A stretch of DNA of 64,000 nt from Mycobacterium lehmannii. GTDB lineage: Bacteria > Actinomycetota > Actinomycetes > Mycobacteriales > Mycobacteriaceae. Made by a program: the position numbers and the translations under genes. The notes under the pieces are model-generated. The model searched no databases and had not been told where the DNA came from. It saw only the letters and a list, made by a program, of their open reading frames with translations. Below are positions 10,856 through 18,292 of this stretch, piece after piece. The stretch covers positions 248,001 through 312,000 of the forward strand of contig NZ_NKCN01000001.1 of NCBI RefSeq assembly GCF_002245535.1, written 5' to 3'. Numbering within the stretch: position 1 is the first letter of the stretch; each line of letters opens with the position of its first letter.

Positions 10856-11922
10856 CCGTCGACGTGACGGGCGGCATCGACCCGGCCCGCGAGTACATGT
10901 TCGCCGAGCGGCCGCAGGACCCCGAGATGCGGGATTCGGTGAGCTTCTGGGTGTTCGACGAGCGCGGCGAGGTCGGCCTGCCCAGGATCGGCATCGAGGC
11001 GGTCGCGTCCAACTGGGACGCTCACGGACTGCAGGTCAACCTGGCGTTCGCCGACGGACGCGTCTACCGCTTGCGCGCCGACGGGCAGAGCGCGCCGGTC
11101 GAGGGCCGCAACGGCGAGCCGACGGTGCTCGGCGCGGGGCCGCTGACGTTCGAGTGCGTGGCGCCGTTCGACACGTGGACGGTGACGTTCGACGGTCAGG
11201 CCGTCCAGACGTCCTCGGAGGCGCTCGCCGCCGGCGACAAGAGCGGCCCGCTTGTCGACGTGCGATTCGAGGTCGAGGCGAGAATGGCGGTGCCACCGTG
11301 GATTCAGGGGGCGATGCGCGATGATGCCGCCGACCAACTGAAGACGACGGTGGTCGGTGAGTTGATGGGCGGCGCCCGTTACGAACAGTTGTTCCGCGCC
11401 GACGGGATCGTGGAGGTGGCGGGACGCCGGCACCCGTTGTCGGGAAGCGGGCTGCGCATCCGTCGCCAAGGCGTGCGCCGACTGGAGGGGTTCTGGGGGC
11501 ACTGCTGGCAGTCCGCGCTGTTCGGAAGCGGACGAGCGTTCGGCTACATCGCGTACCCGCCGCGGCCCGACGGGCAGCCGAACTACAACGAGGGTTACCT
11601 GTACCTCGGAGATTCGGCGGGTCTGATCCCCGCCCGCGTCGTGGAGGCGCCGTGGCTGCGCCGGCTGCGGCCGCGCGGGGAGGACGTGTCGCTGGTGCTC
11701 GAAACGGCCCGCGGAACCGTGCACATCGAGGGGGAGACGGTGCTGTCCACCCACGACATCACCGATCCCGCCGAGCTTCCCGCCGAACAACTGGACAAGA
11801 TGGCCAACTGGACGTTCCCGGCCCTGCAGCAGGCCGGTGTGCGCTATCGCTGGGACGGCGAGGAGACGATCGGAATGTTGGAGCGGTCCACCCCGATGGA
11901 CCGCATCGAGCGCGACAGCTGA
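10852..11922 (+). CDS. Conserved hypothetical protein coupled to sulfotransferase
   Basis: A 356-residue protein I cannot assign to an enzyme family with confidence. It is rich in beta-strand-forming segments and resembles the DUF7064/DUF7065 proteins found beside mycobacterial sulfotransferases. Landmarks are EYMFAERPQDPEMRDSVSFW at the N-terminus, GSGLRIRRQGVRRLEGFWGH and GRAFGYIAYPPRPDG. It has no signal peptide. The ATG overlaps the sulfotransferase stop codon, so the two proteins probably act in one pathway, with this one perhaps binding the hydrophobic substrate. Confidence 0.65.
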   Translation: MTVDVTGGIDPAREYMFAERPQDPEMRDSVSFWVFDERGEVGLPRIGIEAVASNWDAHGLQVNLAFADGRVYRLRADGQSAPVEGRNGEPTVLGAGPLTFECVAPFDTWTVTFDGQAVQTSSEALAAGDKSGPLVDVRFEVEARMAVPPWIQGAMRDDAADQLKTTVVGELMGGARYEQLFRADGIVEVAGRRHPLSGSGLRIRRQGVRRLEGFWGHCWQSALFGSGRAFGYIAYPPRPDGQPNYNEGYLYLGDSAGLIPARVVEAPWLRRLRPRGEDVSLVLETARGTVHIEGETVLSTHDITDPAELPAEQLDKMANWTFPALQQAGVRYRWDGEETIGMLERSTPMDRIERDS

Positions 11923-11944
11923 ACGCGCGGGCCGATCAGAAGAC

Positions 11945-12514
11945 TCAGAACACGTAGTGCGGAATCAGCTCGTGCGCGCGCTGCAGGTTGGTCTGCATGC
12001 AATCGGGGTCGGGCTCGGAGTAGATCGGCGAGTAGAACAGCGACTGCTGCAGCACGCCGTAGCTGGTGTCGAAGGCGATCATGCAGGTGATCCACCAGCG
12101 GTTGTTCCAGTCCGTCGGCTTCATGACCCAGTACTGCGCCGCGCGGTGCCCGTCGATGTCGAGCTGGACCGCATCGGCGGGCAGGGTCTGCTCGTAGGTG
12201 CGCCAAACGATGGCCTCCACGGCCATTTGATAGTTGCCCGCGTCGTATCGGCACCGCAGCTGATCCTCCGGCGTCGGCGGCGTGAACGCCAGACCGATCG
12301 CCTGCACCGCCTCGAGCGGAATCTGCTTGCACGGGTTGAACGGCGACGGGTCGGTGGTCTCGATGACGGGCCATTTGATCGACGTCGTGACATTCGTCAT
12401 CGGAATGTCGACGGCGTCCACCCGCGGGGCGCCCGCCGGGTTGGCCTGCCACACCACCATCACCGCAGCGATCAGTGCGCACAGTGCCGAGACCAAGCGC
12501 AGCTTGGCGAGCAT
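11945..12514 (-). CDS. Secreted DUF3558 family protein
   Basis: Exported 189-residue protein with an N-terminal hydrophobic signal (MLAKLRLVSALCALIAAVMV). The DUF3558-type domain shows FNPCKQIPLEAVQAIGL, RCRYD and a C-terminal DPDC. Many relatives are lipoproteins such as the Lpp proteins of M. tuberculosis, but no lipobox cysteine follows this signal, so it is predicted to be anchored by its N-terminal helix or secreted. Three conserved cysteines may form disulfides. Its 3' end faces the sulfotransferase operon. The 132-base upstream gap, shared with the divergent phosphoesterase gene, carries a perfect KstR2-type box. Confidence 0.75.
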   Translation of the reverse strand: MLAKLRLVSALCALIAAVMVVWQANPAGAPRVDAVDIPMTNVTTSIKWPVIETTDPSPFNPCKQIPLEAVQAIGLAFTPPTPEDQLRCRYDAGNYQMAVEAIVWRTYEQTLPADAVQLDIDGHRAAQYWVMKPTDWNNRWWITCMIAFDTSYGVLQQSLFYSPIYSEPDPDCMQTNLQRAHELIPHYVF

Positions 12515-12583
12515 GTCACCCCTTTGTTCGTCGGTCCGACCCTGCGGGGAGTGTAGCGGGCCGCTGCCAGCACCCGAAGAGGA

Positions 12584-12597
12584 AACAAGAACTTGTT
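12584..12597. promoter_or_regulatory. KstR2-type operator
   Basis: AACAAGAACTTGTT matches the published KstR2 palindrome AnCAAGnnCTTGnT at all ten fixed positions. It lies 70 bases upstream of the DUF3558 gene and 50 bases upstream of the phosphoesterase-pptT-truB operon. Confidence 0.5.
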
Positions 12598-12632
12598 CTA
12601 GTTGCCGGACGAGCCGCGCACATCCGGTTAAG

Positions 12633-12638
12633 TACCCT
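12633..12638 (+). promoter_or_regulatory. -10 element for phosphoesterase-pptT-truB operon
   Basis: TACCCT ends eight bases before the GTG at 12647, consistent with a leaderless or near-leaderless transcript. Confidence 0.4.
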
Positions 12639-12646
12639 GGTCAGTT

Positions 12647-13603
12647 GTGACACGCGACGGCCGACGACCCACCCTCTGGGCGATCAGCGACTTGCACACG
12701 GGTCACACAGGCAACAAACCCGTGACCGAGTCGCTGCATCCGGCCTCGCCCGACGACTGGCTCATCGTCGCCGGCGACGTCGCCGAACGCACCGACGAGA
12801 TTCGCTGGGCCCTGGACCTGTTGCGTAAACGGTTCGCCAAGGTGATCTGGATTCCGGGCAACCACGAGCTGTGGACCACCAACCGCGACCCGATGCAGAT
12901 CTTCGGCAAGGCCCGCTACGACTACCTGGTCAACATGTGCGACGAGATGGGCATCATCACCCCCGAGCATCCGTTCCCGGTGTGGACCGAGGAGGGCGGT
13001 CCGGCCACGATCGTGCCGATGTTCCTGCTGTACGACTACACCTTCCTGCCCGAAGGCGCCGCCACCAAGGCTGAGGGGCTGGCCATTGCGCGCGAGCGCA
13101 ACGTCGTCGGCACCGACGAGTTCCTGCTGTCCGCCGAGCCCTACGCCACCCGCGACGCGTGGTGCCGCGACCGGGTGTCCTACACCCGCAAACGACTCGA
13201 GGACCTCGACTGGATGACGCCGACGGTGTTGGTCAACCACTTCCCGATGGTTCGCGAACCCTGCGACGCGATGTTCTACCCCGAGTTCTCGCTGTGGTGC
13301 GGCACCACCGCCACCGCCGACTGGCACACCCGCTACAACGCGGTGTGCTCGGTCTACGGCCACCTGCACATTCCGCGCACGACGTGGTACGACGGTGTGC
13401 GGTTCGAGGAGGTGTCCGTCGGATATCCGCGAGAGTGGCGCCGCCGCAAGCCATATCGCTGGATGCGCCAGATCCTGCCCGACCCGCAGTATCCGCCCGG
13501 GTACCTCAACGAGTTCGGCGGCCACTTCCAGATCACCCAGGAGATGCGGGAGAACGCGCAGAAGGTGCAGCAACGGATCCGCGACAGGCAGGTCTCGCGA
13601 TGA
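12647..13603 (+). CDS. Metallophosphoesterase (Rv2795c homologue)
   Basis: Calcineurin-like dinuclear-metal phosphoesterase of 318 residues. It carries the full set of metal-ligand motifs: ISDLHTGH near residue 13, VAGDVAER near residue 44, WIPGNHELW near residue 69, VNHFPMV, and YGHLHIPRT. In mycobacteria this gene sits directly upstream of pptT, and in M. tuberculosis it encodes an acyl carrier protein hydrolase (PptH) that removes phosphopantetheine, the reverse of the PptT reaction. The last four bases overlap the pptT start, supporting the same paired role here. Confidence 0.88.
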   Translation: MTRDGRRPTLWAISDLHTGHTGNKPVTESLHPASPDDWLIVAGDVAERTDEIRWALDLLRKRFAKVIWIPGNHELWTTNRDPMQIFGKARYDYLVNMCDEMGIITPEHPFPVWTEEGGPATIVPMFLLYDYTFLPEGAATKAEGLAIARERNVVGTDEFLLSAEPYATRDAWCRDRVSYTRKRLEDLDWMTPTVLVNHFPMVREPCDAMFYPEFSLWCGTTATADWHTRYNAVCSVYGHLHIPRTTWYDGVRFEEVSVGYPREWRRRKPYRWMRQILPDPQYPPGYLNEFGGHFQITQEMRENAQKVQQRIRDRQVSR

Positions 13604-14280
13604 CGGTCGCCGCTTCGCTGCTGTCCGGTGTGCTGCCGGCGACGAGGACGGGACTGGCAGCCGCAGAGATCTACCGCGACCCGCCGGACCTGGCGCCGCT
13701 GCCCGAGGAGGAACCTCTGGTCGCGCGGTCGGTGGCCAAGCGGCGCAACGAGTTTGTCACGGTGCGGTTTTGCGCGCGGCAGGCACTCTCCGAGATCGGT
13801 ATCGGACCGGTGCCGATCCTGAAGGGGGAGAAGGGCGAACCGCGTTGGCCCGACGGCATCGTCGGCTCGCTGACGCACTGTGAGGGCTATCGCGGGGCTG
13901 TGGTCGGCCGGCAGGCCGAGGTGCGGTCGGTGGGCATCGACGCAGAACCGCACGGTGTGCTGCCCGACGGTGTGCTCGACGCGATCAGCCTGCCCGACGA
14001 GCGAACCGAACTGAAACAGCTGCCGGGCGAACTGCACTGGGACCGAATCCTGTTCTGCGCCAAAGAGGCAACCTACAAGGCGTGGTTCCCGGTGACCCGC
14101 CGGTGGCTGGGCTTCGAGGACGCGCACATCGTCTTCGACGTCGACGACAGCGGCACCTCCGGCAGTTTCGTCTCGCGAATCCTGATCGACCCGGCGGCGA
14201 TGCACGGCACCCCGCTGGAATCCCTGGCCGGCCGGTGGTCGGTCCGCGACGGTCTGGCGCTGACCGCGATCGTGCTATGA
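13600..14280 (+). CDS. pptT: 4'-phosphopantetheinyl transferase PptT
   Basis: Transfers phosphopantetheine from CoA to carrier domains of mycolic acid, siderophore and polyketide synthases, using magnesium, in the cytoplasm. The ATG at 13600 overlaps the stop of the upstream phosphoesterase. The 226-residue product is within one residue of the M. tuberculosis protein. Sfp-type motifs are present: [24 protein letters not shown] with the metal-binding aspartate and glutamate, and [13 protein letters not shown]. It ends in an ATGA overlap with truB. PptT is essential in M. tuberculosis. Confidence 0.95.
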   Translation: MTVAASLLSGVLPATRTGLAAAEIYRDPPDLAPLPEEEPLVARSVAKRRNEFVTVRFCARQALSEIGIGPVPILKGEKGEPRWPDGIVGSLTHCEGYRGAVVGRQAEVRSVGIDAEPHGVLPDGVLDAISLPDERTELKQLPGELHWDRILFCAKEATYKAWFPVTRRWLGFEDAHIVFDVDDSGTSGSFVSRILIDPAAMHGTPLESLAGRWSVRDGLALTAIVL

Positions 14281-15158
14281 CACAGGCGGGTCTGGTCATC
14301 GTCGACAAACCCGCGGGCATGACGAGCCATGATGTCGTCGGCCGCTGCCGTCGCTTCTTCGGCACCCGCAAGGTCGGCCACGCCGGGACCCTTGACCCGA
14401 TGGCCACCGGCGTTCTCGTCGTCGGAATCGAGCGCGCCACCAAGATCCTCGGACTGCTGACGGTGACGGACAAGGCGTACTCCGCGACCATCCGACTCGG
14501 GCAAACCACCTCGACCGACGACGCCGAAGGCGAGATGCTGCAGCAGGTTTCGGCCGACGCCGTCACCGACGAGTGCATCGAGCGCGCGGTCGCGGACCTT
14601 CGCGGCGAGATCGACCAGGTCCCGTCGGCGGTGAGCGCGATCAAAATCGGCGGACAGCGCGCCTACAAACTCGCGCGCGAAGGGCAGGCCGTCGAGTTGC
14701 CGGCCCGCAGCGTGCGTATCGAGCGGTTCGCGGTGCTGGACGTCCGGCGCGAACCCGCCGTCGTCGACGTCGACGTCGAGGTGGAGTGCTCCAGCGGCAC
14801 CTACATCCGCGCACTGGCCCGCGACGTTGGGGCCGCGCTGGGAGTCGGTGGGCATCTCACCGCGTTGCGCCGCACCAGAGTCGGCGGTTTCGGGTTGAGC
14901 GAGGCGCGAACGCTCGACGAACTCGCCGAAACCCCACGGCTGTCGTACAGCCTCGACACCGCATGTCTTCTGGCGTTCCCGCGGCGGGACCTGACCGCGA
15001 ACGAGGCCGAGGACGTGCGGCACGGCCGACCGCTCAAACCGGCGGGCATCGACGGGATTTACGCCGCGACGGCTCAGGACGGCCAGGTCATCGCGCTACT
15101 GGAAGACCGGTCGGATCGTACGAAGTCGGTCGTCGTGCTGCGTCCGGCGACCTTGTAG
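14277..15158 (+). CDS. truB: tRNA pseudouridine(55) synthase
   Basis: Isomerises U55 to pseudouridine in the T arm of tRNAs. The 293-residue protein starts at ATG 14277 inside the pptT stop. It shows [13 protein letters not shown], the catalytic motif [17 protein letters not shown] (nucleophilic aspartate near residue 40), the tyrosine segment [11 protein letters not shown] and the [15 protein letters not shown] motif. A C-terminal PUA-like extension follows. Last gene of the phosphoesterase-pptT-truB operon. Confidence 0.95.
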   Translation: MTQAGLVIVDKPAGMTSHDVVGRCRRFFGTRKVGHAGTLDPMATGVLVVGIERATKILGLLTVTDKAYSATIRLGQTTSTDDAEGEMLQQVSADAVTDECIERAVADLRGEIDQVPSAVSAIKIGGQRAYKLAREGQAVELPARSVRIERFAVLDVRREPAVVDVDVEVECSSGTYIRALARDVGAALGVGGHLTALRRTRVGGFGLSEARTLDELAETPRLSYSLDTACLLAFPRRDLTANEAEDVRHGRPLKPAGIDGIYAATAQDGQVIALLEDRSDRTKSVVVLRPATL

Positions 15159-15209
15159 CCCGGCGCATCCGGGCGCATACTGACGCCGTCCTAGAGATAG
15201 GAGCCGAAA

Positions 15210-15626
15210 ATGGCGTCTCCGTACAAGGCACTTCAGATCGCATTGGGCGTGTTCGGCGTGGTCGCCCTCTGCCTGTATCCGCTTGCCGCGGTGTGGCCGT
15301 CAGGTTGGGCGTGGCATCCGGGACCGCCGCATCACTCCGACTACTTCATGATGATCGTCGGGCTGTATGCGACCCTCGGGGTCTTTCTGGTGTGGGCGGC
15401 GCGTAATCCGCGCGCTCATCTGAGCCTGATCTGGTTCGCGGTGTGGTCCAGCGTCGTGCACGCCGTCATCATGGCGGTGCAGTCGGTGCGCGGTGAGCAC
15501 CAGACCGGGCATCTGGTGGGCGATGTGCCCGCACTGCTGTTGGTCGCGATCGTGCTGGCGGTGCTCGTGCGGGCCTCCGGCCTCACGATGTCCGAGGAAC
15601 AGCCTGCCGCCGTCGAACGAAGCTGA
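15210..15626 (+). CDS. Small membrane protein (DUF6632-like)
   Basis: Predicted 138-residue inner-membrane protein with four hydrophobic helices (about residues 8-28, 45-64, 72-92 and 104-122) and a short polar C-terminus. It resembles DUF6632 proteins; function unknown. The ATG follows AGGAG at about eight bases. It lies 51 bases downstream of truB in the same direction, but the spacing allows a separate promoter. Confidence 0.65.
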   Translation: MASPYKALQIALGVFGVVALCLYPLAAVWPSGWAWHPGPPHHSDYFMMIVGLYATLGVFLVWAARNPRAHLSLIWFAVWSSVVHAVIMAVQSVRGEHQTGHLVGDVPALLLVAIVLAVLVRASGLTMSEEQPAAVERS

Positions 15627-15699
15627 GGGGACACCCCGCGAATGTGGAGCCTGGCGAAAATCCGGTGGCCGGTTATCGCAACCGACCATTCGGGAAGGC

Positions 15700-15754
15700 G
15701 CCCGCCTTGCAGCGAAAAATTCGCTGACAGCGAATAATTCGCTGATAGGCGGGC
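15700..15754. repeat. GCCCGCCT-bounded palindromic repeat, copy A
   Basis: A 55-base element bounded by GCCCGCCT (15700-15707) and its complement AGGCGGGC (15747-15754). Inside are two 15-base near-palindromes, AGCGAAAAATTCGCT (15711-15725) and AGCGAATAATTCGCT (15729-15743). It lies between convergent genes (DUF6632-like and mntR). A related copy is at 35769-35861. The AT-rich core stands out from the GC-rich surroundings. Confidence 0.7.
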
Positions 15755-15796
15755 ACTCGTCGAAGTGGTCGGCGGCCCGCCACAGCGACCAACGCG

Positions 15797-16492
15797 CTAG
15801 CTCGCCACCACCCAGATCGCTTCTGCGGCAGGGCTTCCCAGCTCGACGGTGGTGTCGTCGCCGTCTGTCGACTCGATCGCCACCGAGATCATGCCGGCGA
15901 AGTCGCGCCGGGCCACCACGCGAAGGCGCGAGTCCAGGCTGATGCCGACACTGTCGAAGTACCGCAGCATCTCCGGATCGGCGTCCGAGATGCGCGCTAT
16001 CGTGCCGCGGTCGCCGTCGTTGCAGGCCGACAACTGGCGCGCGTCCGGGGCGGGCACGCGTCCGTCGGCGGCCGGAATCGGATCGCCGTGTGGATCGCGC
16101 GTCGGATGCCCGAGCTTGGCGTCGATGCGGTCGAGCATCCGGTCCGACACCGCGTGCTCGAGCACCTCGGCTTCGTCGTGCACCTCGTCCCAGCTGTAGC
16201 CCAGCTCGCGCACGAGGAACGTCTCCATCAGCCGGTGCCTGCGCACCATCGCCAGGGCGGCGGCCCGGCCGGCTTCGGTCAGCGTCACCGCTCCGTACTT
16301 CTCGTGATCGACCAGACCCTGGTCGGCGAGCTTGCGGATCGACTCCGAGGCGGTGCTGGCCGACACGCCGAGACGCTCGGCCAGCAGCTTGGTGCTCACC
16401 TTCTCCTGCGACCACTCCTGAACGGTCCAGATGACTTTCAGGTAGTCCTGGGCAACCGTCGTCAGGTCACGCGCATCGCCGGCAGGATTCAC
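15797..16492 (-). CDS. mntR: DtxR-family manganese/iron-dependent repressor MntR
   Basis: Metal-responsive repressor homologous to Rv2788 (formerly SirR), which in M. tuberculosis senses manganese. The 231-residue protein has the winged helix (STKLLAERLGVSASTASESI then DHEKYGAVTLTEAG). The metal-binding and dimerisation helices MVRRHRLMETFLVRELGYSW and HDEAEVLEHAVSDRM follow, then CNDGDRGTIARI and an SH3-like C-terminal domain. GTG at 16492 is the start. A DtxR-type box at 16504-16522 overlaps its own -10, so autoregulation is likely. Confidence 0.92.
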   Translation of the reverse strand: MNPAGDARDLTTVAQDYLKVIWTVQEWSQEKVSTKLLAERLGVSASTASESIRKLADQGLVDHEKYGAVTLTEAGRAAALAMVRRHRLMETFLVRELGYSWDEVHDEAEVLEHAVSDRMLDRIDAKLGHPTRDPHGDPIPAADGRVPAPDARQLSACNDGDRGTIARISDADPEMLRYFDSVGISLDSRLRVVARRDFAGMISVAIESTDGDDTTVELGSPAAEAIWVVAS

Positions 16493-16503
16493 AATGACAA
16501 AGT

Positions 16504-16522
16504 TTAGGCAATACTCACCTCA
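16504..16522. promoter_or_regulatory. DtxR-family box over the mntR promoter
   Basis: The 19 bases from TTAGGC to CCTCA match 13 of 19 positions of the DtxR/IdeR palindrome TTAGGTTAGGCTAACCTAA. They overlap the minus-strand -10 hexamer TAAACT (16501-16506), which ends eight bases before the mntR GTG. Confidence 0.5.
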
Positions 16523-16562
16523 TCCGGGGGATCCGGCGACGCGGGGGACCCCTGTCGCGCCG

Positions 16563-16568
16563 TAGGCT
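16563..16568 (+). promoter_or_regulatory. -10 element, leaderless ribF
   Basis: TAGGCT ends seven bases before the ribF GTG at 16576, the spacing expected if transcription begins at the start codon. Confidence 0.55.
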
Positions 16569-16575
16569 TGCCCTC

Positions 16576-17565
16576 GTGCAGCGCTGGCGGGGACAAGACG
16601 AGATCCCGACGGACTGGGGCCGATGCGTGGTCACCATCGGGGTTTTCGATGGTGTGCATCGCGGACACCAGGAGCTGATCAACCACGCGGTCAAGGCCGG
16701 CCGGTCCCGCGGCGTGCCCACGGTGCTGATGACCTTCGACCCCCATCCGATGGAGGTCGTCTTCCCGGGCAGCCATCCCGCCCAGCTGACCACCCTGACC
16801 CGGCGCGCCGAACTGGTCGAGGAACTCGGCGTCGACGTCTTCCTGGTCATGCCGTTCACCGCCGACTTCATGAAGCTGACCCCGGAGCGCTACATCCACG
16901 AACTTCTGGTCGAACGCCTGCACGTGGTCGAGGTCGTCGTGGGGGAGAACTTCACCTTCGGCAAGAAGGCGGCGGGCAACGTCGAGTTGCTGCGCCAGGC
17001 CGGCGAGCGGTTCGGCTTCGCCGTGGAGAGCATGACGCTGGTCTCCGACGCTTTTGGGGTGGCCGACACCGACCGGGACCAGGCCGTCACGTTCTCCTCG
17101 ACCTACATCCGGTCCTGCGTCGACGCGGGCGACGTCGTCGCCGCGGCCGAGGCGCTGGGGCGCCCGCACCGCGTCGAGGGGGTCGTGGTGCGCGGCGACG
17201 GACGGGGCAAGGTGCTGGGCTTTCCGACCGCCAACGTGGCGCCGCCCATGTACTCGGCGATTCCCGCCGACGGCGTCTACGCGGCGTGGTTCACCGTGCT
17301 CGGCCACGGTCCGGTCGCGGGCAGCGTCATCCCCGGCGAGCGGTACCAGGCCGCGGTCTCGGTGGGGACCAATCCGACGTTCTCCGGACGCACCCGCACC
17401 GTCGAGGCATTCGTGCTCGACACCACCGCCGACCTGTACGGCCAGCACGTCGCCGTCGATTTCGTGGCCCGGTTGCGCGGCCAGGAGAAGTTCGCCAACG
17501 TCGACGACCTGGTGGAGCAGATGGGCCGCGACACCGAACACGCCCGCACAGTCCTGGCTCGGTGA
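16576..17565 (+). CDS. ribF: Bifunctional riboflavin kinase/FAD synthetase
   Basis: Phosphorylates riboflavin to FMN and adenylates FMN to FAD. The 329-residue protein has the N-terminal nucleotidyltransferase domain (VTIGVFDGVHRGHQELI near residue 18, TFDPHPMEV) and the C-terminal flavokinase domain (GRPHRVEGVVVRGDGRGK, GFPTANV, GTNPTFSGRTRTVEAFVLD). No FMN riboswitch is seen: the start codon is only seven bases after a -10 hexamer. Confidence 0.95.
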   Translation: MQRWRGQDEIPTDWGRCVVTIGVFDGVHRGHQELINHAVKAGRSRGVPTVLMTFDPHPMEVVFPGSHPAQLTTLTRRAELVEELGVDVFLVMPFTADFMKLTPERYIHELLVERLHVVEVVVGENFTFGKKAAGNVELLRQAGERFGFAVESMTLVSDAFGVADTDRDQAVTFSSTYIRSCVDAGDVVAAAEALGRPHRVEGVVVRGDGRGKVLGFPTANVAPPMYSAIPADGVYAAWFTVLGHGPVAGSVIPGERYQAAVSVGTNPTFSGRTRTVEAFVLDTTADLYGQHVAVDFVARLRGQEKFANVDDLVEQMGRDTEHARTVLAR

Positions 17566-17711
17566 CACCGGTGTTGAGCTGCGATTTCGCCGCTCACCTC
17601 GGCCGCTGCTAGACTGCGTGCCGACCGGGCGTGCGCTGCAGTTCGCGGCGGCTGCGCCTTCCCGGGGCTTACACGCCCCCTTCCGCGGACTGAAAAAGAT
17701 GGAGTTGTTTC
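17566..17711 (+). promoter_or_regulatory. rpsO promoter and structured leader
   Basis: A 146-base gap before rpsO. TAGACT at 17610-17615 fits a -10 element, giving a leader of about 90 bases that contains short GC-rich complementary blocks (around 17630-17690). S15 represses its own translation through leader RNA in several phyla, including a reported actinobacterial class; assignment here is by position and inferred folding only. Confidence 0.45.
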
Positions 17712-17981
17712 GTGGCGCTTACCGCCGAAGAGAAGAAGTCGATCCTGAGCGACTACGGCCTGCATGACACCGATACCGGCTCGCCGGAGGCGCAGGTCGC
17801 CCTGCTGACCAAGCGGATCATCGACCTCACCGAGCACCTGAAGGTGCACAAGCACGATCACCACTCGCGGCGCGGTCTGCTGCTGCTCGTCGGCCGCAGG
17901 CGCCGGCTGCTCAAGTACGTGGCCCAGGTCGACGTCCAGCGGTACCGCACGCTGATCGAACGACTCGGCCTGCGTCGCTGA
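17712..17981 (+). CDS. rpsO: 30S ribosomal protein S15
   Basis: Primary 16S rRNA-binding protein of the 30S platform, 89 residues as usual. Diagnostic segments are [19 protein letters not shown] and [20 protein letters not shown], ending in the basic [10 protein letters not shown]. The GTG start lies behind a purine-rich AAAGATGGAG. It stands between ribF and gpsI, as in M. tuberculosis, but the lipoprotein gene lppU found downstream in that species is absent. Confidence 0.98.
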   Translation: MALTAEEKKSILSDYGLHDTDTGSPEAQVALLTKRIIDLTEHLKVHKHDHHSRRGLLLLVGRRRRLLKYVAQVDVQRYRTLIERLGLRR

Positions 17982-18292
17982 CCTCGTACCGCCGCGCGAA
18001 CGCGCGACGGGATTCGGCCGGGTACTCCCCGCAGAGTACGATGGCCTCGTTCGACTGCCGTTGAGGCGCGAACGACCTGGGTGCGGTTTTCGCAGCTCCG
18101 CGAGCACCGCTCCCGCGTGTCATAACCAGGACCTGCTCGATCGCGCGGTCTTCGGTAGTGGCTGCCGGAAGAACTGCCGGCAGCTTCGATCGATGGCCGT
18201 AGCCGCATCGAGGCCGGTGGTTCAAGCGCTGTGACGACGCGAAAACAGCTAAACAGTGGAGACACTGAACCAGAGAGGCCATACGGACACCT
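17982..18292 (+). promoter_or_regulatory. gpsI upstream region: promoter and leader hairpin
   Basis: This 311-base gap holds no credible gene. TACGAT (18037-18042) with TTCGGC 18 bases upstream is a plausible promoter. A perfect 8-base hairpin, GCTGCCGG (18161-18168) pairing with CCGGCAGC (18177-18184), would lie in the roughly 250-base leader. Leader stem-loops in enterobacterial pnp mRNA mediate autoregulation; the same role here is inference. Confidence 0.45.

Noticed and set aside
16504..16522. Calling the mntR upstream box a definite IdeR iron box
   Set aside because: Only 13 of 19 positions match and the right arm is imperfect, so it is reported as a DtxR-family candidate without naming the repressor.
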